Of a stretch of DNA of 64,000 nt, positions 22,227 to 33,650 are shown in pieces. The stretch is from Isoetes taiwanensis (Eukaryota; Streptophyta; Lycopodiopsida; Isoetales; Isoetaceae): NCBI GenBank assembly GCA_021234155.1, contig JAJEKV010000113.1:1560184-1624183 (forward strand), in the 5' to 3' direction. Below the pieces are notes generated by a model. The model worked only from the letters and a program-made list of their open reading frames with translations, was not told where the DNA came from and made no database searches. A program made the position numbers and the translations under genes. Position 1 is the stretch's first letter. Each line of letters opens with the position of its first letter.

Positions 22227-23301
22227 CTCCCCCTTCATTGAATATTCCTGTGTATTTCTGCAACAGTGTTCAGCATCTTGAATTTTCATTCTATCTTTTA
22301 ATATGTTGAACCTGGGCTCCCTGAAAGCTTTAATGAGTATGTCTGCCACTTGATCCTCTGTTGGAACATAATTCACTGATATAAGTCTTCTTTTAACCAT
22401 TTCTCTAATAAAGTGCTGTTTCATTTCTATATGCTTTGACCTCTTATGAAGTACTGGATTTTTGGTCATGGCAATTGCACTAGCACTATCAGACCAAAGA
22501 ATTGTTGCCTCATGACTTCTCATTCCAATTTCTTCTAACAGTCTTCTTATCCAAACTATCTCTTTAGCAGCTAGAGTAATGGCTGAATATTCTGCTTCTG
22601 CACTTGACAATACCACAGTGTTTTGCTTCTTGCATTTCCAACTTACTGGGTTTCCTCCAAGCATTACAATATATCCTGATGTTGAGCGTCTATTGTCAGC
22701 ATCCCCACCCCAATCTACATCTGCATATGCATCAAGTTTGCATCCTTCATCCCAATATGTAATCCCATAGTTTATTGTTCCTTTTAAATATCTCAATATT
22801 CGTTTTGCTGCTGCCCAGTGCTGTCTCCCAGGATTATTATTGTACCTACTTAAGAGGTTAACTGCAAAAGCTATGTCTAATCTTGTTGCCCCTGCTACAT
22901 GCAATAAACAACCAATTAGTTTTCTGTATGGAACTTTCTTCATATACTGAATTTCGTCTTTTGTAGTAGGGCACATCTTTTGATTGATTTTGTGGCCTGG
23001 CACTAATGGTGTTGCTTGCACTATTACACTCTGACATTTTGAACTTTCCAAGAACACCTTGTATATAATCAGCTTGACTGAGATTTATAACTTTATCATT
23101 TCTATCTCTCATAACCTTTATACCCCAAAATTTCTTCAACTCTCCCAAATCAGTCATTTTAAACCTAGATTTCAGTAACCTTTTGCAAGTTCCCAGGCAA
23201 TCCATATGGTTTGAAAACATCACACAATCATCAACATATAATGCTATAAGGCAAAATTGCTCATGTTGTTTGAAAATGTATAAGTTCCCATCTTCATTCA
23301 A
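22224..23301 (-). pseudogene. copia reverse transcriptase (C-terminal part) and RNase H
   Basis: The reverse transcriptase catalytic box is intact as LYVDDCVMFSN in the frame 22,858-23,301. A frameshift leads into the frame 22,224-23,057, a 277-residue open stretch. It contains LLHVAGATRLDIAFAVNLLS, the RNase H blocks DAYADVDWGGD, SSAEAEYSAI, SDSASAI and KHIEMKQHFIRE, and ends at a TGA overlapping the LTR start. All RNase H catalytic acidic residues visible in these blocks are present. The frameshift between the two parts prevents production of the full polyprotein. Confidence 0.85.
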
Positions 23302-23362
23302 TTTGATAAATCCCTATTCTATTACATACTTGTCCATACAAAAATGCCAAGATCTGGGGTGA

Positions 23363-24201
23363 CTATTTAAGTCCATAAACTGCTCTTTTAAGCTTCCATA
23401 TTTTTCCTTCCTTTTCTTCAAATCCCATTGGAGGCTTCATGTATATTTCTTCTTCTAACTCAGCATTTAGGAAAGCAGTACTTACATCCATATGATGAAT
23501 TTCTAGATTTAAGTAATTTGCTAGTGACAACATCATCCTTATGCTTGCCATTTTCACTATTGGTGAATAAGTATCATTATGATCAACCCCTTTTTGCTGA
23601 GAAAATCCCCGAGCTACAAGTCTTGCTTTAAATTTCTTTCCACCATCTGGAAGTTCCTTTACCTTGTAAAGCCATTTATTTCTACAATATTTTTATTTTC
23701 TGGCTGGTTAACAACTTCAAATGTTCCTGTTCGTATGAAAGCTTACATTTCATCTGTCATTGCTTCTTGCCATTGCCTGCAGTTTTCATTTACCATTGCT
23801 CCTTCATAAGTCTGGGGTATATTGCTGTCCATTACAGTTAATGCCGGGATCATCTCTTCCTCCAAGATCTCTAATCTCTTGCTTTTTCCATCATCTTCCC
23901 TTCCAAGCTCATCTATCTCAATGCCTTTGTCTGATAATTCTTTCCTCAATCTTTCAGCCTCAGACATTCTTTTCCTTTGCTTTTTAGTGCTCATTTCTTT
24001 ATTTATTGGTTGGCTAGTATTATTCTTCTTTTCAACGTAGTCATTTTCTGCCTTTTTTCCAAGAATCTCAGTTTTGTCACAATCCTCTTCATCATTGTTG
24101 ATTTCTATATTTTGTTTAAAATCCTCCACCCTATTTGCTTTGGCTGCTTTTGATATATTAGGCTCCTTTCTGTCCTTGTATAATTGCTCCTCAACAAACA
24201 C
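23363..24201 (-). pseudogene. copia RT N-terminal part and preceding linker
   Basis: The frame 23,363-23,557 reads the HHMDVSTAFLNAELEEEIYM block, the start of the copia reverse transcriptase. The frame 23,743-24,201 is the charged linker between integrase and reverse transcriptase, ending in CRQWQEAMTDEM, the conserved W-x-x-AM-x-x-E entry to the domain. The intervening 200 bases contain frame changes. The 5' end of the linker (VEEQLY) overlaps the integrase C-terminal frame. Confidence 0.75.
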
Positions 24202-25298
24202 ACCTGCTAATTAGTATCTTTCCTCTATTTGGCTCAAATAGTCTATAGGCTTTTGCCTCTTCATCATAACCAACTAACAATGCAACTTGTGCTCTGTCAT
24301 CTAATTTTCTCCTTAATTCCTCTAGTACATGAACATATGTTAAACATCCATAGGTTCTAAACCTCTCATATGTAGGCATTTTCTTTGACCATAATGCCTC
24401 AAGAATTTTTCCATCAATGCTTACACTAGGTAGTCTGTTCTGTATATAAATTACTGCTTTAAGTGCTTCTTCCCATAGCTTATTTGGCAGTCCAGCATGT
24501 TTAAGCATGGCGGTAACATCATTTAGGCATGTTCTATTTTTCCTTTCTGCTACCCCATTCTGTTGGGGTGAATACCTGCATGTGAGTTGCCTCCTGATCC
24601 CTTTTTCAGTGCAAAAGGTTTTAAATTTTCTTGATATATACTCGCCTCCTCTGCCAGACCTTAGGCATTTAACTTTATAGCCTGTTTCTCTCTTAGAGCT
24701 TCATATTTCTTTGACAAACAGTAGCATTAAGCTTTTCTAGTAAAATCATCTATAAAGGTGATGAAGTACCTTTTTCCAGTGCTTCTCACATTGAGAGGAC
24801 CACATATGTCAGTATGTACCAGTTCCAATGGTGTTTCAGCTCGTTTTGATCTTCTTGAAAAAGGGAGTCTTGTACTTTTTCTAATCATGCAACCCCTGCA
24901 CACAAAGCTATTCTGTTCCTCATTTATTGCATCAATACATCCTAGTTGCTTAATGCCTTTACATTTTTCATATTTGCGTGCCCCAAGCGTTCATGCCAAG
25001 TCCTTAAGGTTGGGACTGAAACATTATTAATTATTGGAATTGCTTCACATGTATCTATCTCAAAAAGATCTCTAACTCTTTTAGCCAAAACACAGATTTT
25101 ATTATCCTTCACAATCTTGCATACAAGTTTGTCAAATAGTACTTGATAATTCAAGTCTACTAATTGACTTATTGAGATCAGATTTTTGACAATAGAGGGT
25201 ACACAAAGTACTTTTTCAATTTCTACTGGTTTCCCTTGTAAGTCAAACAACTTGAACATTCCTGCTACTTTTACTTCTTTTATTCTTCCATCTCCCAA
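24191..25298 (-). pseudogene. copia integrase with gag-pre-integrase domain
   Basis: The gag-pre-integrase part (24,942-25,298) is a 118-residue frame containing VLCVPSIVKNLISISQL and TWHERLGHANM, with the zinc-binding His residues. The catalytic core between about 24,510 and 24,940 is legible in pieces (a CSPQQNGVAER-like region near 24,560) but broken. The C-terminal part (24,191-24,508) has LPNKLWEEALKAVIYIQNRLPS and YGCLTYVHV. Multiple frame changes make it inactive. The protease active site (DSGA) is not seen; only flanking residues remain near 25,370. Confidence 0.8.
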
Positions 25299-26249
25299 GC
25301 GTATGCTCTTTAGATGTCCCTCCTTATCTCTTCTTGTGAGTAGATCTGAAGATTCTATGATTGTTCTTTCAGCTCACGAATCTTCAATGGAAGATGTTTT
25401 AGCATTTTGTACCGTGCTCAAACAATTTGAGAAAGGATTAGTTACCTCTTCCTCCGAGTCTTCCTCTTCACATTCAATGACTGCTACATTGATATGTACT
25501 GCTTTATTGCCTCTGCCCTTTCCTTTATTTTGACTCCAATTATTGGGTTTACCCCTTCCCCTACCTCTGCCCCCTGCCACTGTCTTTTGGGGTTGGGCAT
25601 TTGGAAGCAACATGACCTATAGAGAAATCCGAGGTAGTCCATCCTGTTGAAGAGATCACTTGAAGTATTAACTTTGCCCATACTGTAGAATCCTGCCAAC
25701 AGGTTAATCTTCCACAAAAAGTAATCTAGATCAAAATTAAACAAGAGCAGGAGCATGTTTTTTGGAAAGAGGAAGGATGTGAAGTTCAGGAATCAGAGAA
25801 GAAGACTGAGTTGAAGTAGGCATTAAATGCATCAGTGGATCCAAAAATGTAGTGATCAGGAGACCAATTATTACTGTAGAAAAGGCGAAATTTGTCCTTG
25901 TCCTCCAAAAGAATCAGCAAGGATCCATATAGATCAGCAAGAAGCTTATGATTGTAGTACATTGTTCTATATCTTGTCATCTATTGTTCTATATCTTGTC
26001 ATCTGTCTCTCAGTAAGTATGAAGTTGTGATTTGACAAGAAAGTCCACAAGCAATGAACCTGCACTACCTCCCTGCAGAAGATAACAGCCCACAAATCCT
26101 CACTTTCTTTCTGATATCTTCTGTGCCCTGTTCTCATAAGATAAGATTCCATTGAGGTAGCAATATTGTTTTGCATAGTCTGATCTTTTGCTATTTGACT
26201 GAATGGCGAGTTGTCATCAAATCTACTCCTTCCATCACCATGAAGGAAT

Positions 26250-26820
26250 TCAAGATATTCTAGGATCATCAGAAAGAAAAATGTTAGAATCCACAACATT
26301 CAAAGTTGAAGTAAATAAATCATAGTGTCCCTTATACTCTTCATGGACCTCCCAATTCTTGTCATAGTTAGTTCCATATTTCTTTTTGTGAGCAGTGGCA
26401 ATAGTTTCAAAGTCAAATTGAAAATGCAGCTTTATCCAAAAGATAGAAGGCCTTTTCCTTCCATACAAGACACGATTTCTAGCTTTCCAAATGTTCCATA
26501 GAGCAGTGAAAATAATTGTGTTGACAAATCTATCATCATATTGGATAAGGGAGAGAAGATTTCCATCATTTACAATACCAAATTTATCAGCAATCCAAAT
26601 CTAGAAATCATTCAATTTATCACAAAAAAAGATATGACACATATCCTCATCTCTATCACATCCCATAGGGCAGTTTGCTATGATGTTAGGATTTCTTTTT
26701 GATAAGGAGTACAGACTGTTTAAGCTGCCATTGGCAAGAAGCCAAATGAAATATGAAATTTTTGGAGGACAGTAAGAGTTCCAAACATTATGAAAAAGGT
26801 CCTTAAGCTAAGCATGATTA
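26250..26820 (-). pseudogene. L1 ORF2 zf-RVT and C-terminal region
   Basis: On the minus strand, PPKISYFIWLLANGSLNSL is followed by CPMGCDRDEDMCHIFF, the zinc ligands of the reverse-transcriptase zinc-binding domain, then an ALWNIWKARNRVLYGRKRP block that is standard near the C-terminus of plant L1 ORF2. A stop interrupts it near 26,600 (LNDF then stop). The last part (26,250-26,468) is open for 72 residues. It is the downstream continuation of the reverse transcriptase listed separately. Confidence 0.75.
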
Positions 26821-27382
26821 ATAGACCATTTAATCATAGCTTTGCTGTCATCAAAATTGGAAGATAGAGTATTGTACACATACTTAACTTTGTATTTCCC
26901 TTTGCCATTTATAGTCCAATCACCTTTCCCAGGATTAGGAGACAGATTAGAAAGATAAGGTCTGATAAGTGTATAGATCTTTTTGTCAGAGGAAGTAGCC
27001 TTAATGATTTCTTTCAATTTAGTTCAGGAAATGACTCTCCCTCCTCAGAAAAGGTCTCTAATATAATCTAGACCAGCCTCATGCCATTTTTTATAGATCC
27101 TTGGATGTTTAATTGTCAGAACTGAAGAATTACTATCAGCCAGAATAGGATTCCAGAAGATGGAGAGATCATTATGTAACTTATCTCTTGAAATAAATTG
27201 GAATCTAGGAGAGATAGAATTCTAGGCTTTTGATCAAGTTACCCATTAAGGGAGAGATATTAGAGGTTGGCTTCATATGAATGAAAACAGAGTGGGGAAG
27301 CAAATGCTGAATAGAGGGATGTCCATAGAGATTGACTATTATGAATAGCTTTCCAAACAAATTTCCCTGCAAGAGATTGAGC

Positions 27383-28958
27383 CTAAAGAAAAAGGTTCTT
27401 ACAACCAAGACCACCAGAGTTCTTAGGTTTACAAATAGAGCTCCAATTGACAAGGTGACTCCCTTTCCAAATGAAATTTCTAATGGTTTTCTCCAACTCT
27501 AAATAAACACTTTTAGGAGCAACTATGGCCGTGGAGAAGTAAACATGAGAGCTTGCAAGGACTGAATTAGCAATAATGGTTCTACCAGCAAGAGTGAGAT
27601 AATTCCTGTAGTTGTTCAACTTCTTCTTAATTCTCATAAGAATAGGACCCCAAAGGCCTTTAATACTCTGATTCAAAGAAAGAGGCATACCCAACAATTT
27701 AGTAGCATGGCCAGGGGAGAGAACATTGATTCTAGCCAATTGTTGATGAGGAATATCTCCAATGATCAAACTTTTGTTGATGTTTAGATGAATGCCCGAG
27801 GCAGCTGAGAACTGGCTTATGATTTTGAGAAAGGATTCAATATTAAGCAGTGTTCTGATAATGAATAATGACCTTAGTAAGTAAGTCAGCTACCACAAGA
27901 AAGAGATAAGTGGCAAGAGGACATCCTTGTCTAACACCACAAGATAGAGAGAAAAAGCCAGAGGGAACACCATTTATGAGAACAGTCGAGTTCGATCTAG
28001 AATTTAGACCAAAGATAAGATTAATCAGTTTAGGAGGAAAGCCAAGTTTAGACATAGCAAAGTCCAGGAAATCCCATCTGACTGAGTCAAGGCACGTTTG
28101 AAGTCCAGCTTTAGAAGAATACAATTTTAATTGGAGATCTTATTCCAATGTAAACCTTCCATGGCTGCCACATAATTGTCAAGAATATATCTGTTAGATA
28201 GAAAGGCAGACTGATTTTGACTGATATTCTTTTGCAGAAAGCTATTAATTCTCAAGGCAATAATTTTGGCACATAGCTTATAGGTAGTGTTTGTGAGAGA
28301 GATAGGCCTCCAATATTAGAATTTGGAAGGGTGGCCAATTTTGGGAATCAAGGAGATAAAATCACTGGAGATAGAAGGATGAAGATGTTCATCATTCCAA
28401 AAGGCATAGGGAGATAAGATCCTTTTTGAGAATGTCCCAAAATTTTATATAGAATTCAGCTGGAAGACCATCAGGGCCAGGAGATTTTCCCTTACTAAAA
28501 GAGGTGAGAGTAGCGAGGATCTCTTCTTGGGAAGGAAGAGCAATGACAGAATCATCCATATTTTCAGAGGCAGAAGGTAAGATATTATTCACTATACTCA
28601 TGAAGTCATTTGCCTCCATAATGTTGTTGGTAGGGATAGGCCTGCAGTAAAAGAGGTCCATATATCTGCTTTTAAAGAAATTGGCAATCTCAGAATGAGA
28701 GGAATAGTTGTTATCATTATCATCTTTAACTTCAGTTATGGAATTCCTCAACATCCTGCTTTTTGCAACTCTAAAAAAGAACTTTGTGCTGCCAGAGTCC
28801 ATATCATTGGTGTATTTGATCTTACATCTAATAGCAAAACTTTTAGCCTCCGTCTCTTCAATGTTCTTTAGTCTTCTCTCCAAAGTCTCCTCACCCATTT
28901 GAAGGTTGGAATTTGTAGGATCGGTTTGAAGCAAAGATCTTATATCTTTCATATACAT
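27383..28958 (-). pseudogene. L1 ORF2 reverse transcriptase, catalytic box missing
   Basis: The frame 28,392-28,958 carries the fingers region with SFSKGKSPGPDGLPAEFY. The frame 27,843-28,124 carries SVRWDFLDFAMSKLGFP, LINGVPSGFF and CGVRQGCPLATYLFLVVADLL. The expected next segment with the (F/Y)ADD catalytic box is not present: after KVIIHYQ the sequence goes straight to NTA and then to thumb-type sequence (SINKSLIIGDI at about 27,770, ATKLLGMPLSLN at 27,690). I infer an internal deletion of roughly 30-40 residues. The copy cannot polymerise. Confidence 0.75.
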
Positions 28959-28964
28959 TATGAG

Positions 28965-29927
28965 CTAATTTTTCTCTCTGCTGCATTGGTCATGCATAGT
29001 TTTAGACCAATTTTTGATCCAACCTTTCATTGTCTTGATTTTGGCATAGAAGTGCTTCATGGAATGCATATTTCTGTCAGCAGTAACAATCTCATTCATA
29101 TTTCCTGAGAGTTCCTCATAGAAGGCTATAAATTGGGAACAGAACTTCTCATTGTCGAGAAGGGAAGTATTAAATTTGTAAGGAGTGCTTCCCTCCCTTC
29201 GGATCTTGGTAATATGAGAGGTATGTAAAAACTGAGGTTGATGATCAGAGATTGAGGTTCCCTCATCACTAGTGACATAGTTGTTATCCCAAAAGGCTGT
29301 AGAAGAATTGGATACATAAAATCTATCAAGAGTGCAATAAACTCTTGCTTTGTCCTTTTGTTTATTTGACAAAGTGTAAGTAGCAGTAGAAGAGGGGATG
29401 TGGATCAAACTATTTTCTGCAATGAGGGAATCCCAATTATCTTTTTCAGTTCTAGTCATATTTATTTTATTTCCCAATTTCAGATTCCAAGAAGGAGTAT
29501 TATTGAAGTCTCCAGCAATAATCCAGTTGTCGATGTTTTGAGCAGCTAACCAATTGTTTATTTCAGGCCAAATGGGCTCCCTATCTCTGGGAGAAGTGGG
29601 AGCATAAACATTAATGATACCAAAGTTAGATTTGGATACAAAGCAGATAATAGCTTGCCATACCCATGAAGGACTATTATAGAAAGAAGTATGATTTATC
29701 TCTCTCTTCCAAATAATAGCTAGCCCTCTACTTGCACCAGAAGAATCAATCCAGATTGAGGAGGAAGAAGGATAAATCCAATCCCCAAGATTACCACACT
29801 CAAAGGAAGGAAGTTTAAGTTCTTGCATAAGGATAATATCAGCATTATACAGTTTAATTTGAGCAATGGCACATCTTCTCTTTAGAGGGCCTTTAATGCC
29901 TTTAAGATTCCAAGAAAGAATATTCAT
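28965..29927 (-). pseudogene. L1 ORF2 endonuclease domain, open 320 codons
   Basis: The open frame starts at ATG 29,927 with MNILSWNLKG (catalytic Asn at residue 7) and has LMQEL (catalytic Glu at 36), AGDFNNTPSW, LDRFYVS and SDHQP, in the order expected for the apurinic-type endonuclease of LINE ORF2. This domain nicks target DNA to prime reverse transcription. All key residues I can place are intact. An in-frame TAG at 28,965-28,967 separates it from the reverse transcriptase, which resumes in the same frame a few codons later. It lies 34 bp downstream of the ORF1 stop, the usual ORF1-ORF2 arrangement. Confidence 0.85.
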
Positions 29928-29961
29928 ATCTTAAATTCAAGAAGAGGAAAAAGAAGAAGAC

Positions 29962-32347
29962 TTAAATTCTGGATTTTTTTGTTTTCCTCTTACTTCTAGT
30001 ATTTTGAGCAGGAGTTTTATTCGTTCCAGACAATACCATCCCTAAATTATTCCCATTCTTCTTAGCAGTTTTTTTTGTTGATTGATCCTTCTCAGGTTTA
30101 AGATTTGCGCTGGAATTCTCTGTAAAATATTCTTCTTTACTCCAATTTTCCTTATCACTTCCATGTTCCTCACTATCACTAAAGTCAGAAAAGTCTCCAG
30201 GATAAAACTGAAACATAGAGTTTTTATTAATGTTTAAAGGTGCAGAATCAAAGACTTGCCTGGTATTTTCTTTTTTCTTGTTCTTGAAACTCCCTTTGTT
30301 CAGCAATTTTATCTCTGGAGTCTCAGGAACAAACTCAGTACCAACCTCTTGAGTATCATTTACTGAATGATCCTGATTAACTGCTTGCTCTTCTGTGGTT
30401 TGAATAATCTGAAGTTGCAAAGAAGCCATCTGATCTGCAAACTTGCTTGATATTTTTGGAGGACTGATAGGACCTTCCACCATTGGGGAATCCAAGTCAA
30501 TCAGGGATGGCAAGGTAACATGGGTCAGAATGGCAGGCTGAATTGAGGTGTCAACTCTGGCTTGGGTGGTTGAATGAGGCAGGAGATTATGGGAGGTATC
30601 ACAAACTTTGCTCTTATCTAATTCAGAAACTAGATTACCATTAAGGTCAGATAATATCTGGAAAGGATTTCGACAGTTGACTTGTAAGTTGACTTGGTGT
30701 TGAGAGACTTCTTGAGTCATAACTTCAATACTTTGACTTGCAGTTTTAGTCAATTGCAGATCAATAGGATTTATAGACTCATTTGTTTTTGTGTTCTGCT
30801 GAACTGTCTTTGCTGGTAATAGTGTCTTTGAATGTGAATTCATATGAGTAGAATTCAACTGATACTTTGCTTTGTCTCGAGATTTCATAATTAAGGACCC
30901 GTTCTTACTCATATTTTTGATAGGGTAATCCACGAGATTATATGAGCATGACCTCTTTCTTGATTCTTGGCTTCCTTGATGATTTTATTTAAGGTCATGC
31001 TTAATTCATCAGTAGCATGATTTGCCTTTTCTGCCATAGCTCCCTTCACAAGCAGTTTGGGTTCTCCAATTGTTAAAGTACCATTGCTTCTCGAAGTGTT
31101 AAAAATATCATGCTCACTCATTTTGCCCTTGTCTTTCATTTGCTCCCTTGCTGCCTTTTGCTTCTGAATTCTCTTGTAGCTACCATTGTCCATTTGAATT
31201 TGTCATTTTTTGACAGCGTATGAAAATGGTCTGTCCTTTTTGTATAGTTTTCTTGAGTTACATCTTCCCTGGCAGACTGCTCCATTAAGTTTTTTCCTGA
31301 ATTTTGCTCAGAGAAAACCTTATCTGTGTTCTCACTTCCATGCAAGAATCTATTTTCTTGTTGATTCTTTGTACTTATTTTGCAATCTGAGTACCAGAAA
31401 TGTCTTTGAAGACTTTTTTGACATTGGGAAGGCAATCCAGACCATCTAAGGGTTAATGATGATTCTAGACCAAAAGCGTATTTGAAGGGAATAGAAAGTG
31501 GGATGTCTTTGGATAAATCCAGTTGAACAAAGGATCTGGGAGGTCTAGAAGGTGAGTATTCAGTTGAGATATAGGTTCCAATGGAATTGAAAAGAAGTTT
31601 AAAGCATTCTTCATCCCAATAAATGGGAGGTTGAAGCAATGCACAGATTATTCATTTGGTCAATATCAAGCTTAGAATGCCATTTAAGAAAAGTCAATTG
31701 TGATGTCTCGAAGATCAAAGGACCATAATTCAAGAAGAAATTGGCATAATATGAGGGAAATTAAGCCAGTAGACAGCTTGAATTATAATTCCTTTGTGTA
31801 GGTTTAGAAGAAAGGCCCACAATTTATCTAACTTGATACCACATTTCTGAACTTTTATAATAATAGCAGATTGAGACAAAGCATCAATTTTGGAATGAAT
31901 AATCAAAAGATTCAAGGAAATACCATTATAGATGCCTATCTTTCGCTCAAAGGTAGAGCGGCTTAGTTCTTTTGAGTCTTTCATCCAAGTCAGCATCCGA
32001 ACGAATCTTCGGGTGGTTTCTTGCAACGCCATAGGGACCTGAATGATCGGGTTTAAGGGATGAAGTATACCCCTGTGATCAGGATCAGCAGAAAGATTAT
32101 CTCAGAAAGGAACTTCATGAGAGATTGGATCCATAACTACCTTAGAAGGTAGCAGATTATCAAAATTTCCAAAGAAGATGGTGTCTTCTGACTTTTCTTG
32201 AAAAGATAGCAAATTCTGGAGTATAGAAGATCGATCTTGAGTCGGAAGATTGGCAAAGGAGTGAAGGAATGCCAAATGTTTAGGGTTTTTCGAACAATTA
32301 GAAACCATTGCAGAAAGTTCAGGGGGAAGCAACAAAAGCACATGCAA
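29962..32347 (-). pseudogene. L1 ORF1 (nucleic-acid-binding, gag-like)
   Basis: ORF1 lies upstream of the endonuclease. Its last part is an open 323-codon frame (29,962-30,933), rich in Ser, Asn, Thr and Lys and ending in a basic tail (NTRSKRKTKKSRI). Upstream frames (30,909-31,193, 31,136-31,639, 31,730-32,032, 32,102-32,347) are separated by frameshifts. The 31,136-31,639 piece has YWDEECFKLLFNSIGTYIS followed by VQLDLSKDIPLSIP, the pattern of the DUF4283-type domain of plant LINE ORF1. The expected CCHC knuckle could not be read. Active ORF1 proteins bind element RNA. Confidence 0.65.
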
Positions 32348-33095
32348 GAATTGAATAACAAAAAAGGGGAGAAAAAGAAACAGGGGAAAAGAAGCCTTTA
32401 ATTAGAGCCAAAATTAACCAACAGAGATCGGATTGCCATTCCAATTGAGCAGATCAATTCCTGAGGATAGGAAAGTTCAATTCAGAGAAATTTTAAGGAG
32501 AAAATCCACCGAATTGGACAGGATCTTGTTGAGAGTATACTTCAACAGAAATCTTATGGTCTAACCAATCACAATGCACTCTAAAAATTCCTGCAGGAGT
32601 AATTGTACTCGATCTCACAAATTCTTCCAGCCAAAAGTTAGTAATTTCAACTTCAAATTCGACCATACTGGGAACGAATGCATACTTTGATAAGAAGAGA
32701 TTTTTAGGGAAGAATTGCTGAATGATCAATGACAGAGTTCTGTAGCCGATCCTTTTAGAAATCCACACGTAATTCTAGATTTTTCCCTTATAATTGCAAA
32801 CATTGCTGTTTCCATGAGGAAGTCGATTATGAATGATTTCCTGCTTCATAAGTATGGCAATTCAGTATTCGAAATGTAGCTTCAATTACAAAGAATCTCG
32901 CAGAGGCTACCCTTCTACAAGGGTAGCAATTGATCTACAAGAATTTTGCTTCGGATCACCAAAAAATTGTTTTCTCCCATATCTTTTGGCAAGAAAGTGC
33001 TTCTAACAGAAAAATTGAGATAAAGACAAAAGTTCCAAGAAAATAGGCGCACGTCCATTTTTTTCTGTCAAAACCTGTCTAGTTTGCTAGATTTA

Positions 33096-33650
33096 GAATA
33101 GAATAGAATAGAATAGAATAGAATAGAATAGAATAGAATATACATTAATGTCCCTTGTGCCGCGAGGCCCCTGGACTTGTGTAGCATGGGCGAGCTCCCT
33201 AGAAAAAGGGTGCTACTAGCACATCACGCTGTTATGATGTAGCCTTTTCTGAAGGCAGACTTTTTTCTTTTATTACCAGCATCCCGCTTTACCTCGGCTT
33301 CGTGGCCGTGCAGTGATGCGTCGTTACCAATCAGCTTTTAACTGAACAATTTGTATGGGGTTTTATGACCCGTTTTTGTACGGGTCATATTACGAACCCT
33401 CTTTCACTGTGTACTTCTCTATGTCTGGTCATCATTCTCTGGATCGCGTCTGCCAGGTCTCGAAGCGATTCTGTTATCCTCATCAGGATGTAGACCGGTT
33501 CCCCCCATCTGATACTTCTGTATTTGTCTCTGATGTCTCTGTAAATCGGGCAATCGTTAATCATGTGATTCTCATCCTCTATTCTCCCATCGTCACAGAT
33601 TCTGCATATCCTGTCCTCCTTGTCTATCCCTCTCCACCTGTCTATAGACT
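33096..33650 (-). mobile_element. LINE-B: 3' end with (TATTC)9 tail
   Basis: On the minus strand a frame open for about 88 codons (33,649-33,385) contains DRICRICDDGRIEDENHMI, DCPIYRDIRDKY and MTRHREVHSERG. This is the C-terminal Cys-His region of a LINE ORF2 of a different type from the L1 next door. It ends at a TGA (33,385-33,387). A 3' UTR of about 245 bp follows, then nine perfect copies of GAATA at 33,096-33,140, which is (TATTC)9 on the element strand. The element is 5'-truncated at about 33,645, where duplicated unit B begins. The related fragment at 43,130-44,780 has the same C-terminal motif. Confidence 0.75.
33364..33389 (-). repeat. 10-bp perfect hairpin overlapping the LINE-B stop codon
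   Basis: TATGACCCGT (33,364-33,373), a 6-nt loop, then ACGGGTCATA (33,380-33,389) form a perfect 10-bp stem. The stop codon of the LINE-B reading frame lies inside the stem. A stem-loop near the 3' end of a LINE RNA can serve as a recognition element for its own reverse transcriptase; whether this one does is unknown. Confidence 0.6.

Larger units (their letters stand above)
21800..25617 (-). mobile_element. 3' half of a Ty1/copia element (CCHC, PR scrap, IN, RT, RH, 3' LTR)
   Basis: Read on the minus strand: second gag zinc knuckle (GHVASKCP, from 25,617), protease remnant and gag-pre-integrase (24,942-25,298), integrase (about 24,191-24,950), reverse transcriptase (22,858-23,560), RNase H (22,224-22,860), a purine tract GAAGGGGGAG, then the 3' LTR (22,226 down to 21,805). 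This is the copia order. The element ends at AATGG (21,800-21,804 on the complement). The 5' LTR and most of gag are missing at the 25,617 end, where L1-type LINE sequence begins. The missing 5' part is matched by the plus-strand fragment at 54,997-56,239, which has the same LTR and the same AATGG flank. Confidence 0.9.
25621..33090 (-). mobile_element. Long L1-type LINE, 3' end cut by a rearrangement
   Basis: Minus-strand L1-type non-LTR retrotransposon with ORF1 (about 32,350-29,962) followed by ORF2: endonuclease (29,927-28,965), reverse transcriptase (28,958-27,383), zinc-binding domain (about 26,800-26,250) and C-terminal tail to about 25,640. The 5' leader probably extends to about 33,090. 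No poly(A) tail or target-site duplication is present at the 25,621 end, where copia sequence begins directly. A plausible continuation, a LINE-like 3' UTR ending in ATTTTATAATTAATGATAAAAC, lies at 56,240-56,352 on the plus strand, next to the other half of the same copia. A 22-bp perfect tandem duplication sits at 25,961-26,004. Confidence 0.8.

Noticed and set aside
33096-33140. (GAATA)9 and (TAAGA)5 (21,376) as ordinary microsatellites or telomere-like repeats
   Set aside because: Both sit exactly at the end of LINE-type 3' UTR sequence in the same orientation, so they are better read as element tails; neither is a plant telomere repeat.
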